A stretch of DNA of 64,000 nucleotides. It comes from Paenibacillus sp. Soil787. Its GTDB lineage: Bacteria > Bacillota > Bacilli > Paenibacillales > NBRC-103111. Of this stretch, positions 47,521-56,589 are shown piece by piece. How positions within the stretch are numbered: the stretch's first letter is position 1; each line of letters opens with the position of its first letter. The translations under genes and the position numbers were made by a program. The stretch covers positions 539,189 to 603,188 of the forward strand of contig NZ_LMSP01000001.1 of NCBI RefSeq assembly GCF_001429545.1. Reading direction: 5' to 3'. The notes beneath the pieces are model-generated. The model was given only the letters and a program-made list of their open reading frames with translations, searched no databases and was not told where the DNA came from.

Positions 47521-48072
47521 GCTTTCAGCGAGAGCTTCGCAAGCGGAAGCTCGCCGGTAGAGCGTGAGAAGTCGAAAATCGACTTCTCAGCAGTCAGTCC
47601 CGCGCCTCCGCGCTAGGTAAGCGCGGAAACCGCGCTTATTCGTGCGCCACCGAACCAATAGGCGCGAAAACCGCGCTTTCAGCGAGAGCTCCGCGAGCCG
47701 AAGCTCGTCGGTAGAGCCTGAGAAGTCGACAATCGACTTCTCAGCAGGCAGTCCCGCGCGTCCGCCCTGTGAAAGCGCGGAAACCGCGCTTATTCGAGCG
47801 CCACCGAACAAATAGGCGCGAAAAGCGCGCTTTCAGCGAGAGCTTCGCAAGCGGAAGCTCGCCGGTAGAGCCTGAGAAGTCGAAAGTCGACTTCTCAGGA
47901 GTCAGTCCAGCGCGTCCGCCCTGTGTAAGCGCGGAAACCGCGCTTATTCGAGCGCCACCGAACCAATAGGCGCGAAAAGCGCGCTTTCAGCGAGAGCTCC
48001 GCGAGCGGAAGCTCGCCGGTAGAGCGTGAGAAGTCGAAAATCGACTTCTCAGCAGTCAGTCCCGCGCCTCCG
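47521..48072. repeat. 154-bp tandem repeat array with conserved hairpins (3.6 copies)
   Basis: Units begin with GCTTTCAGCGAGAGC at 47521, 47675, 47829 and 47983; the first three are exactly 154 bp and the last is cut at about 48072. Each contains GAGCTTC...GAAGCTC, a perfect GAGAAGTCGA-AAA-TCGACTTCTC hairpin, AAGCGCGG-AAA-CCGCGCTT and GCGCG-AAAA-CGCGC. Differences between copies mostly fall in loops. It occupies most of the 803-bp gap between the epimerase and YebC-family genes, along with the epimerase terminator. Short open frames inside are artefacts. Confidence 0.95.
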
Positions 48073-48190
48073 TGGTATGTTTTCAACAACGAAAAACATG
48101 AGTACGTGAATAATGATGCAAATTTTTTTCCATTTAGAATGAAAATGGGTTATTATAATAATGAAATAATAATAGAAAGTGGGATCAATC

Positions 48191-48901
48191 GTGGGCCGAA
48201 AGTGGAATAACATTAAAGAGAAGAAAGCCTCTAAAGATGCAAATACAAGTCGAATTTATGCTAAGTTCGGCCTTGAAATTTATGTAGCAGCTCGGAAGGG
48301 TGAACCGGACCCTGAAGCGAATCGTGCTCTGAAAGTTGTACTCGAACGGGCAAAAACCTATAATGTGCCGAAAGCAATTATTGACCGCGCCATCGATAAA
48401 GCAAAAGGCAGCTCAGATGAAATTTATGAGGAGCTTCGTTATGAGGGCTTTGGACCAAACGGTGCGATGGTCATTGTGGACGCTCTCACGAATAATGTGA
48501 ACCGTACTGCTTCAAGCGTACGTGCAGCATTTAGTAAAAATGGCGGTAATATGGGTGTAAACGGCTCAGTCGCTTACATGTTCGATGCTACGGCTGTCAT
48601 CGGTATTGAAGGCAAGAGCATTGATGACATCATGGAAATTTTGCTGGAAGCGGATGTAGACGTTCGTGACATTACTGAAGAGGATGACATCGTGATGGTT
48701 TACGCTGATCCGGAGCAGTTCCATGCTGTTCAAGAATCATTCAAAAAGGCTGGAATCACGGAGTTTGCCATTGCTGAACTGACGATGTTAGCTCAAAACA
48801 ACGTCACCTTATCGGAAGAAGGTCAAGCTCAATTCGATAAATTGATTGATGCTTTGGAAGATTTAGAGGACGTGCAACAGGTGTATCATAACGTGGAATA
48901 A
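48191..48901 (+). CDS. YebC/PmpR-family protein, YeeN type
   Basis: 236 residues. The GTG at 48191 is the start because family members begin [20 protein letters not shown]; the frame extends to an upstream GTG at 48179 without homology. It is a full-length YebC/TACO1-family protein ([28 protein letters not shown]). Members have been described as transcription regulators and, more recently, as factors that help ribosomes translate difficult proline-rich stretches. It is a single gene between a repeat array and a terminator. Confidence 0.92.
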   Translation: MGRKWNNIKEKKASKDANTSRIYAKFGLEIYVAARKGEPDPEANRALKVVLERAKTYNVPKAIIDRAIDKAKGSSDEIYEELRYEGFGPNGAMVIVDALTNNVNRTASSVRAAFSKNGGNMGVNGSVAYMFDATAVIGIEGKSIDDIMEILLEADVDVRDITEEDDIVMVYADPEQFHAVQESFKKAGITEFAIAELTMLAQNNVTLSEEGQAQFDKLIDALEDLEDVQQVYHNVE

Positions 48902-48939
48902 CCAAAAAGAAAATTGGTCTCATAGAACAACGAAAAAAG

Positions 48940-48975
48940 CTGGTTCCTGTACGTAACAGGAACCAGTCTTTTTTT
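48940..48975 (+). terminator. Terminator of the YebC-family gene
   Basis: CTGGTTCCTGT (48940-48950) pairs perfectly with ACAGGAACCAG (48956-48966), followed by TCTTTTTTT. The rest of the gap to 49222 holds a possible -10 box TATAAT (49175-49180) and nothing else I can identify. Confidence 0.9.
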
Positions 48976-49222
48976 GAATGCTACCATAGTTAACGAGAAT
49001 TTGATCGAGTTTTTTAAATAGAAAGTTCTTGTTAATGACAGCCATTTCAATATGGATCCATCTACGAGATCTGTCTGCCTTATTAAGGGACCTATGTTGA
49101 AGTTGGTAAGCAGAGGAAGCATCATACTCCTAACAATTGATGATCTTCCAAAGACCAATTACATCATTTAATTGTATAATGCAAGTATATAGTTTCGTCA
49201 TACAAACAGGAGGGGAATCGTC

Positions 49223-49678
49223 ATTAAGGCAAATGAAATCATGGTTCGTCAAGTCTACAAAGTAAAAGAAGGCGATACTGTACGCGACGTGATTGAGAAA
49301 TTTATTAAACACAGAATCAGTGGGCTTCCCGTTGTTAACGATCGGAATGAAGTGGTCGCTTACCTTAGTGATGGAGATATTATGCGCTATATCGGAAAGC
49401 ATGAGGACCAGGTCTTTGGTACTTATTTCTACACAGCAGTCATCAAGGGAGATAAAGAAGAGTTTCATGAAAGAGTTCGCAGCTTGCTTCCTTTGAATGT
49501 CATGAAAATCGCCCAAAAGAAGGTGATTGCCGTAGACTCCGATGAGGATATTGAGCAAATTGCTGCCATATTGGGTAAAAAGCGAATAAAAAAACTGCCG
49601 GTTCTTAAGCAAGGCGTACTTGTCGGAATAATCAGCAGGGGCGATGTTATTCGGCATTCCTTCCAATCCATTTTATAA
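49223..49678 (+). CDS. CBS-pair domain protein, probable ATT start
   Basis: 151 residues if translation starts at ATT 49223, or 145 from the first ATG at 49241. AGGAGGGG (49208-49215) is 7 bp before the ATT and 25 bp before the ATG, and the ATT start yields (M)KANEIMVRQVYKVKEGDTV, the usual beginning of CBS-pair proteins. Two CBS motifs follow: VIEKFIKHRISGLPVVNDRN and IAAILGKKRIKKLPVLKQGV, with IISRGDVIR at the end. CBS pairs bind adenine nucleotides and regulate partners; no partner is obvious here. Confidence 0.88.
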   Translation: MKANEIMVRQVYKVKEGDTVRDVIEKFIKHRISGLPVVNDRNEVVAYLSDGDIMRYIGKHEDQVFGTYFYTAVIKGDKEEFHERVRSLLPLNVMKIAQKKVIAVDSDEDIEQIAAILGKKRIKKLPVLKQGVLVGIISRGDVIRHSFQSIL

Positions 49679-49773
49679 GGGCACTAACGAAAGAAGAAAA
49701 AATACAGCAATGAGAAAAAAATCCCTCAGCAGGTGGGGTGATCATAGGCAAGATAGAGGGTGTATACAAAGAA

Positions 49774-49807
49774 CAAGGAGCAGACTGCAGCTGCTCCTTG
49801 TTTTTAA
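49774..49807. terminator. Terminator, probably shared by convergent genes
   Basis: CAAGGAGCA (49774-49782) pairs with TGCTCCTTG (49792-49800), followed by TTTTTAATT on the plus strand; it lies directly past the minus-strand SDR stop. Confidence 0.8.
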
Positions 49808-49811
49808 TTGA

Positions 49812-50552
49812 TTATAACGTTTGTCCACTATCCACAGTAATGATCTGACCTGTCATTGCTTCTTGTTCCAAGGCTGCACAGATAAATTGAGCAATATCTT
49901 CAGGTGTTGAAATGCGCTGCAGCAGAAGGTTAGGAGCTAACCTCTTCATATGTTCTTCCCTTCCAGCCCACCATCTTGTCGCGACGGCTCCCGGTGCAAC
50001 GCAGTTGACTCTAATATCTGGAGCTAAGGCTCGTGCTAACGATTTCGTAAGACCGTGAATTGCCGCTTTGGATACGACGTATGGAAGAGAGGAGCCTAAT
50101 CCTGTTTGTCCCGCTATACTGCCGAGATTGACGATCGCTCCTTGTTTATTCATTTTCATATAAGGGGCAACAGCTCGTGCGCAGTTAAACATCCCTTTAA
50201 CGTTAACACCATAAAGTTCGTCCCATACTTCTTCCGTTACTGCTTCTAGATCATCAAAGGGGATATGTCGTGTAATGCTGGCATTATTCACAAGCAAATC
50301 AATCGTTCCGAATTGTTGTACCAAGGTATCAACCATTTCCCTGACTTCCTTGTCTTGAGAGACATCGGCTTGCACGGCAATTGCTCGTCCGCCATTTAAA
50401 TTAATGATTTGTGCTGTTTCTTCCGCATCGGCTTTAGAACGCGAATAGTTCACACCGACGATTGCCCCTCGCTCAGCAAGTGCCAGGCAAGTAGCCCTTC
50501 CGATCCCTGTACCTCCTCCAGTAACTAATGCCACTTTGTCTTTTAAATCCAT
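49812..50552 (-). CDS. SDR-family oxidoreductase (FabG-like)
   Basis: 246 residues from the ATG at 50552, 9 bp behind AAAAGGAG; an in-frame ATG further upstream would place the ribosome binding site inside the coding region. It has TGGGTGIGR (cofactor loop), NNAS, the catalytic Tyr/Lys in LPYVVSKAAIHGLTKSLARA and GQIITVDSGQTL at the end. It is divergent from a LysR-type regulator at 50677, the usual arrangement for an oxidoreductase induced by its substrate. Confidence 0.92.
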   Translation of the reverse strand: MDLKDKVALVTGGGTGIGRATCLALAERGAIVGVNYSRSKADAEETAQIINLNGGRAIAVQADVSQDKEVREMVDTLVQQFGTIDLLVNNASITRHIPFDDLEAVTEEVWDELYGVNVKGMFNCARAVAPYMKMNKQGAIVNLGSIAGQTGLGSSLPYVVSKAAIHGLTKSLARALAPDIRVNCVAPGAVATRWWAGREEHMKRLAPNLLLQRISTPEDIAQFICAALEQEAMTGQIITVDSGQTL

Positions 50553-50676
50553 ATTAGTCATCTCCTTTTGCTGCACTATGATATTAATGATTGTATATTG
50601 CTAGTTTATATTTGTATAATTGAATTAATTGATTGATATGTTCAAAAAAAATGAACTCGGAGCTAGAGGTATTACG

Positions 50677-51570
50677 ATGGATCTCAAAACATTAAAAACG
50701 TTTCAAATGATTGTAAAGTACGGTAGTTTTAACCGTGCAGCTGATGAAATGAATTATGTGCAATCCACCGTTACGATGCAAATTCAAAAGCTTGAATCCG
50801 ACTTGGGCGTTCAGCTTATAGAACGGGCAAAAAAAATCCGCTTAACCGAAGCCGGGAGACTGTTCTACGAACAGAGCTTGCAAATTGTAAAAAATATAGA
50901 GCAATTAGAAACGAACTTGTCGGATTTGAAATTAGGCGAAAGCGGGAATATCCGTTTAGGGGTGACGGAGCCAACTGCCAGTTATCGGCTACCTGCAATC
51001 TTAGAGAGGTTTTTAACACAATTTCCGAAAATTCGTATCTCTGTGGAATTTGCGAACACGCCAACGTTGAGCGAGCGGCTTCTCAAAGGGGATATTGACT
51101 TGGCTCTTTGTTCGGCACCGGATCTGGGATCCGAGCTCATCTTTGAACCCTTATTTAAGGAAGAGTTTGTGGTCTTGCTGCCTGAGAACCATCCACTTGC
51201 CCAAAAAGCGGTTATTGCGCCGGAGGATATTCCGGGACATCGCCTGCTCATCACGTCAGCAACTTGTCCTTACCGCAGAAAACTTGAGATGGTATTGCAG
51301 GAATCGAGGAACATTCCAATAGATACTATGGAGATTGGCAGTATGACAGCTTTGAAATATTACGTCGAAAGCGGACTTGGTATTGCCCTTGTGCCAGAGA
51401 TTATTTTGAAACCAGTTCCTGCAGGTACCACGATTCGACCTATGAGCGGCAACCTTATAGACATGACTTTCGGCATTCTCTCCAAGCCATCGGAATATCC
51501 GTTGAAACTGGCAAGCTCAAAGCTTTACCAATTTCTGAAGCAAGAACTTCTTGAACAATTCCCTGATTGA
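50677..51570 (+). CDS. LysR-family transcriptional regulator
   Basis: 297 residues from the ATG at 50677 (AGAGG upstream); an earlier in-frame ATG at 50629 lacks family homology. The N-terminal winged HTH reads LKTLKTFQMIVKYGSFNRAA, then EMNYVQSTVTMQIQKLESDLG. The C-terminal effector domain is the periplasmic-binding-protein-like fold (NIRLGVTEPTASYRLPAILE). Shared 124-bp promoter region with the divergent SDR gene contains A/T-rich dyads that may hold its operator. Confidence 0.92.
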   Translation: MDLKTLKTFQMIVKYGSFNRAADEMNYVQSTVTMQIQKLESDLGVQLIERAKKIRLTEAGRLFYEQSLQIVKNIEQLETNLSDLKLGESGNIRLGVTEPTASYRLPAILERFLTQFPKIRISVEFANTPTLSERLLKGDIDLALCSAPDLGSELIFEPLFKEEFVVLLPENHPLAQKAVIAPEDIPGHRLLITSATCPYRRKLEMVLQESRNIPIDTMEIGSMTALKYYVESGLGIALVPEIILKPVPAGTTIRPMSGNLIDMTFGILSKPSEYPLKLASSKLYQFLKQELLEQFPD

Positions 51571-51583
51571 CTCAAAAACTCAG

Positions 51584-51611
51584 ACCCTCAGCCCGTTGCT
51601 GTGGGTTTTTT
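51584..51611 (+). terminator. Terminator of the LysR gene
   Basis: ACCC (51584-51587) and GGGT (51603-51606) close a loop containing an AGCC/TGCT-like inner stem; TTTTTT follows. Confidence 0.55.
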
Positions 51612-51733
51612 GCTAGCAAATTACAAAGACCGTTAATTATCGTTATATTTCTGAAAATAATCGTGTAGAGATCTCTTTGATTTCATTCCTATAATGGACA
51701 TGAATGTAATTATATTGTAGAAGGAGAGATTTT

Positions 51734-54700
51734 ATGCGAGAAAGGATTGCGAAATGGGTTGCATTATTCATGCTTTTGTTTATGACGGTCCCAACCAATG
51801 CGGGTATTGGCGTCCAAACAGCGTATGCGGAAAGTCAAACCTATGAAGCGGAAGCCGCGGTTAATGTTTTAAGCGGTAACGCATCCGTAGCTGAATGCAC
51901 CGTATGCTCGGGCGGAAAGAAGGTAGGCGGGCTCTATCAAGGAAGCTCGCTGCAATTCAATGGAATTACCGTGAGCGAAGCTGGAAGCTATAAGGTGTCA
52001 GTTTCTTACATATCCGGCGATCCTCGTTCCGTGAACATCCGTGTAAATGGGGGGATTGCGGGAAATTTCGATTTTCCCAAAACGGCTGACTGGAGCACGG
52101 TTGGCACTTTTGATGTCACGCTTCAATTAAATGCCGGTACGAATGGTATCGTGTTCGACGACGGTAACTGGTATTCGCCGGACATTGACAAGATCGTTGT
52201 AGCGCCCACTACAATTCCCGGTGGAGGAGGCGGAAGCGAACCGCAGCAGCCGACATACGTCCAATATTACGAGGCGGAGTCTGCTGAAAATATGCTTGCT
52301 GGCAAAGCTTCCGTGTCCAATTGCGGCACGTGTTCAGGAGGTAAGAAAGTCGGCAATCTGTATCAAGGAAGCTCGTTACAATTCAATCAAATCCAAGTGA
52401 ATGCACCCGGTATCTACACGGTGAAACTGTACTATATTTCCGGCGATCCCAGGTCTGTTCAAGTCAGTGCGAACGGAGGGGCGTCCGAGCTCTTTGATCT
52501 GCCGAAAACGACGGATTGGAATACGGTCGGCACATTTGACGTTGATCTTTCTTTAACGGCGGGCAGCAATACGATCATCTTGTCTGACGGAAATGCTTAC
52601 TCCCCTGATATCGACAAGATTGCAGTAACGCCCAAAATTGTTACGTATGAAGCGGAGTCTTCTACTAACACACTGACCGGCAAGGCAAGCATTTCGAGTT
52701 GCAGCAGCTGTTCTGCTGGCAAAAAAGTCGGCAATTTATATCAAGGCAGCTCCCTGCGATTTAATGATGTCGAGGTGGGATCAACCGGGAATTATCAAGT
52801 AACGGTTTCTTATATATCCGGCGATCCTCGTTCTGTACAAGTCAGTATAAACGGCGGAGCCGCTGAAACGTATGATTTTCCGAAAACACCTGACTGGAAC
52901 ACGGTGAGTACGTACGTAATTCCTTTAGCTTTAGTGGCTGGCAGCAATACGATCCAGTTTGCTGACGGCAACGGCTACTCCCCGGATTTGGATAAAATCG
53001 TGGTCGGTCCCAAGATTGAACCGGTTCCTGGCGAAGATGATAACGTCGGCGGAAGTCTTGGCGATCCTGGCGAGTCGAAACAGTACGGTTCCATCACCGT
53101 AACGCATTATACGTATGGCGCGACTTTTTCGAACGGTGAGACGACCATTTCGTATCATACAGACAGCGGTCTGGCGGATTATTCCTGGAAGGATGCCAAA
53201 ATTGTAAAAGGCGTATACGGCAGCTTACAATTAGGCGAACTAGTCACCAGCAAGAGTTATACCCATCATACCTTATCGGATGCTGCGATCGTCCCGGTTC
53301 ATGACGGTTTCGGTACTGGGCTTCGGTTTACTGTCATCAACGAATCGCCTGGTAAACCTGCGCTTCATCAAATCTATACCGTGTATGAAGGAAAGAGCTT
53401 CTTCCTGACTCAATTAAAAGCGGTGAATGCTTCATCTATGACCACAAATAATATTGCTCCTGTCGTCGTGAGCAATAGCGGCGGTGTGGATATTGGAAGC
53501 TATGCGGATAACAGAGCGCTATTTGTCCCATTTGATAATGATAATTGGATTCGGTATAAGGCCCAAACGATCAACACTTCGAACACGGGTTATGAAGTAA
53601 CGGCTATTTATGATAACGCGAATCGGAATGGTATCGTGATCGGCTCCGTCACTCACGATACGTGGAAGACGGGTATTACATGGAACGGTTTTAATAACAA
53701 ATTGAATAACCTGACGGTGTATGGCGGAGCATCCTCCAACATAACGCACGACGCTGTGCCTCATGGAAGCATTTCTGGTACTGAATTAACATCACCAACC
53801 GTGTTTGTCGGCTATTTTGCCGATTACCGTTCAGGTCTTGAGGAATATGGACGTGCGAACGCCGTGTTCACTCCGCCATTAAGCTTCCATGGCTCTGTTG
53901 CCCAAGAAGTTCCGGTGGGCTGGAACAGTTGGGGGGCCTTCGGCAGCAATCTCACCTACCAAGATGTCATAGATACGTCGAATTACTTCAATACACACCT
54001 TAAAAACAATTCTTTTAACAACAAAGGTGCACTCTACATTAACTTGGACTCCTATTGGGATAATTTAACGGATACCCAGCTGCAAAATGCGGTGGCAACC
54101 ATCCGTCAAAATGGTCAGCAAGCCGGTATTTATTGGGGACCCTTCGTTTACTGGGGCAATAATATGAGTCAAACTGTCGAGGGTACGAACAATCAATATA
54201 CGTACGAAGACATTGTATTGAAGGATAGCACTGGGAAAATCTTGCCTACTTTGGACGGCGCCTATGCGCTTGATCCGACTCATCCGGGCACGAAGGCACG
54301 AATGGATTATTATTTGGGCAAATTTAAGGCTTTAGGTTTCACTTATATCAAATTGGACTTTTTAACGCACGGTTCTTTGGAAGGGAAGCATGCTGACCCA
54401 ACCGTGACTACTGGTATTCAAGCTTATAACCAAGGGATGGCCTACGTGAACAGTGTCATTGACGGCAGCATGTTCATTAGCGAATCGATTGCGCCGTTAT
54501 TCCCCAGTCAATATGCACACAGCCGTCGAATCTCTTGCGATGTGTATGGCAAAATCAGTGAAACGGAATATGAGCTGAACGCGCTCACCTATGGTTGGTG
54601 GCAGAATGGTACGATTTACCCGTACACGGACCCAGATCATATGGCGTTGTCGAGGGCAAGTTCCTTGGACGAAGCGCGCAGCAGAGTAAATTCTGCCGTT

Positions 54701-55858
54701 ATTTCCGGCACAGTATTCTTGGATTCCGATGACGTTCGTAATGAGAGCGCTCAAGCCTACATGAACGAATTGTTGACGAACAAGGCAATTAACCGAGTTG
54801 CTTTACTAGGTAAAGCTTTTGAAGCGGTCGAAGGGAACTCTGGAGCAAATGCGGCCGATACGTTCGTACTGAACGACAATGGTACGTATTATGTGGCTGT
54901 CTTCAATTACAACGGTGCTTCCTCTTCGACGAAGTCCATCGATCTGGCCCGTGCGGGATTGAATGGCATCAGTAACTATCTACGAACGGATTTATGGGCA
55001 GGAACCGAGGATAAGGTGAGCGGTAAGATGATCGTAACCCTGAAGCCGGCCGAGTCTAAATTGTTTAAGCTTCAGCTTGATTCAATTGCCCCTGCCACGA
55101 GTGTCGTCTTCGATGGGATCAGCGGCTCCGGAACCTTTACCAACAAAGACATTACTATGACATTTAACGCAGCGGATCAGCCAGGAGGCACCGGATTACT
55201 GTTGACTGAATATCAGCTGAACGGTGGAAATTGGGTAACGGTTAACGGACCTGTAACGCTATCCGAGGAAGGTGTATACAGCATTCATTATCGTTCGAAG
55301 GACCGATACGGTAATGTGGAGGAAGCTAAGCAAGCGACTGTCGGCATTGATCGCACAGCACCCGTTGTCCGAATAACCGATCCATTAACCATCTGGCAAA
55401 CAGATTCGTTGAGCTTGCCTGTTCAGATCACGGATGCGTTAAGCGGTGTAAGCAATAGCTCCGTTCAATTGGATAAGAAAATTGTGGGCAATCCAATCAA
55501 AGCTGCTCCTGCAGCTTTAGCCGTTGGAAACCATGTGATCGAGATCACCGGGGCGGATATGGCCGGCAATGTAACGGCGAATACGTATACGCTACAGGTA
55601 CAGATCGATGCCAATCATTTCATGGATCTCATCAACATCGGTGTTGCGAACGGTTCGATAACGATTTCAGACAAAGGCAAGGAGTTGCTTACCAAAGTGG
55701 AAGCGATTATTCGTAGCAACAATAAAGAAGTGACTGTCCGCCAATTAAAGGCGCTGCGCATCTTTGTGGAAGCTTTAACCGACAAAAAGATCACCAAAGA
55801 ATTCTCAGTGATCCTCATCGCCGACATCGATTACTTGATCAAAAATGCCAGTAAATAG
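51734..55858 (+). CDS. Secreted multidomain alpha-galactosidase-like enzyme (GH27/GH36) with three CBM repeats
   Basis: 1374 residues; ATG behind AAGGAGAG. A signal peptide ends near residue 32. Three CBM6/35-like repeats follow (about 34-155, 175-299, 302-425), each with YEAE at the start, a CxxC(S)GGKKVG(N/G)LYQGSSL core and YSPDIDKI at the end; the repeated Cys pairs could form disulfides. The catalytic part (about 450-1112) shows VPVGWNSWGAF (726), YINLDSYWD (769), the nucleophile in YIKLDFL (about 870) and RISCDV (about 932). Ig-like segments and a helical C-terminal domain (about 1290-1374) complete it. There is no SLH domain or sortase motif, so it is probably released. Confidence 0.88.
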   Translation: MRERIAKWVALFMLLFMTVPTNAGIGVQTAYAESQTYEAEAAVNVLSGNASVAECTVCSGGKKVGGLYQGSSLQFNGITVSEAGSYKVSVSYISGDPRSVNIRVNGGIAGNFDFPKTADWSTVGTFDVTLQLNAGTNGIVFDDGNWYSPDIDKIVVAPTTIPGGGGGSEPQQPTYVQYYEAESAENMLAGKASVSNCGTCSGGKKVGNLYQGSSLQFNQIQVNAPGIYTVKLYYISGDPRSVQVSANGGASELFDLPKTTDWNTVGTFDVDLSLTAGSNTIILSDGNAYSPDIDKIAVTPKIVTYEAESSTNTLTGKASISSCSSCSAGKKVGNLYQGSSLRFNDVEVGSTGNYQVTVSYISGDPRSVQVSINGGAAETYDFPKTPDWNTVSTYVIPLALVAGSNTIQFADGNGYSPDLDKIVVGPKIEPVPGEDDNVGGSLGDPGESKQYGSITVTHYTYGATFSNGETTISYHTDSGLADYSWKDAKIVKGVYGSLQLGELVTSKSYTHHTLSDAAIVPVHDGFGTGLRFTVINESPGKPALHQIYTVYEGKSFFLTQLKAVNASSMTTNNIAPVVVSNSGGVDIGSYADNRALFVPFDNDNWIRYKAQTINTSNTGYEVTAIYDNANRNGIVIGSVTHDTWKTGITWNGFNNKLNNLTVYGGASSNITHDAVPHGSISGTELTSPTVFVGYFADYRSGLEEYGRANAVFTPPLSFHGSVAQEVPVGWNSWGAFGSNLTYQDVIDTSNYFNTHLKNNSFNNKGALYINLDSYWDNLTDTQLQNAVATIRQNGQQAGIYWGPFVYWGNNMSQTVEGTNNQYTYEDIVLKDSTGKILPTLDGAYALDPTHPGTKARMDYYLGKFKALGFTYIKLDFLTHGSLEGKHADPTVTTGIQAYNQGMAYVNSVIDGSMFISESIAPLFPSQYAHSRRISCDVYGKISETEYELNALTYGWWQNGTIYPYTDPDHMALSRASSLDEARSRVNSAVISGTVFLDSDDVRNESAQAYMNELLTNKAINRVALLGKAFEAVEGNSGANAADTFVLNDNGTYYVAVFNYNGASSSTKSIDLARAGLNGISNYLRTDLWAGTEDKVSGKMIVTLKPAESKLFKLQLDSIAPATSVVFDGISGSGTFTNKDITMTFNAADQPGGTGLLLTEYQLNGGNWVTVNGPVTLSEEGVYSIHYRSKDRYGNVEEAKQATVGIDRTAPVVRITDPLTIWQTDSLSLPVQITDALSGVSNSSVQLDKKIVGNPIKAAPAALAVGNHVIEITGADMAGNVTANTYTLQVQIDANHFMDLINIGVANGSITISDKGKELLTKVEAIIRSNNKEVTVRQLKALRIFVEALTDKKITKEFSVILIADIDYLIKNASK

Positions 55859-55930
55859 CTGTAAGGATAAGAGGCTGTCCCAAAAGGGTTATAGACCCTG
55901 AGGGATATCTATCTAGAAGATGTATCCATG

Positions 55931-55962
55931 AGGACTTCCGCCAATAGGGGAGGTCCTTTTTG
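55931..55962 (+). terminator. Terminator of the alpha-galactosidase-like gene
   Basis: AGGACTTCC (55931-55939) pairs with GGGGAGGTCCT with one bulge, followed by TTTTT. Confidence 0.8.
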
Positions 55963-55980
55963 GTTAGAGTTGTTCTTAAC

Positions 55981-56162
55981 GGAACGACAAGCCTCTAAAG
56001 TGGATGAAATGCGCTGAAAATTGAATTAGCGGAACGAGAGGGCTTTATTTGATGAAATTTGTGCTATTCGAAGCTAAAAACAATGGAATAGCGTCGCTAC
56101 GTTCCTCGTTTCTTGAATTAGAGCATATTTCACGTAAATAGAGTCTCTACGTTCCCTTTAGT
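55981..56162. repeat. Intergenic repeat with GGAACG/CGTTCC motifs
   Basis: Four related motifs: AACGGAACGACAAGCCTCT (near 55978) and AGCGGAACGAGAGGGCTTT (near 56028) in direct orientation, then AATAGCGTCGCTACGTTCC (near 56086) and AATAGAGTCTCTACGTTCC (near 56137) as the opposite arm. The inverted pairs could fold into a long cruciform or RNA stem. No coding frame is present. Confidence 0.7.
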
Positions 56163-56300
56163 GGAAGCCTGCCCTGATGGTTGCAATGTATCCATGAAAA
56201 AGCTGCCCCTCTAAGTGTCACTCTTTATTTACAATTTTTGGAGGTTAGGGGTAGGCGACGAACACCTTCGTGAAGATAGATAGGCTATCGCGGTTAGCCA

Positions 56301-56490
56301 ATGTTGTAGTTTGTACAAAAATCCACGCGTCATAGGCTATTTTGCAAGCTGATGTTGTAGTTTGTACAACAATTCGAACCCATTTGTTGCGAAATGGCCT
56401 GTATATGGTCCAAATTGTTGTACGTTATGCAACATCAAGGGGAATGAGGCGGATATTGGCTGAAATTGTTGCATTTTTTACAACATCGTT
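56301..56490. repeat. Four-copy GTTGT/ACAAC palindromic motif
   Basis: ATGTTGTAGTTTGTACAA occurs at 56301 and 56352; its inverted counterparts, AATTGTTGTACGTTATGCAA and AATTGTTGCATTTTTTACAA, start near 56413 and 56463, each ending CATC. Spacing is 50-61 bp. Each motif is an imperfect palindrome. Together with the repeat at 55981 it explains most of the 731-bp gene-free gap 55859-56589. Confidence 0.75.
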
Positions 56491-56589
56491 CAACCGCGCA
56501 TAAGCGTTACTTCTCTTGGGCGCAGCCTGATCTGCATTGACCTAAGCCTCACCCAATTACGGCGCAAGCCGTATATTTTCTAATCATGC

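Noticed and set aside
47587-48089. Several 60-75-residue frames on both strands within the 154-bp array
   Set aside because: They follow the repeat period and lack ribosome binding sites.
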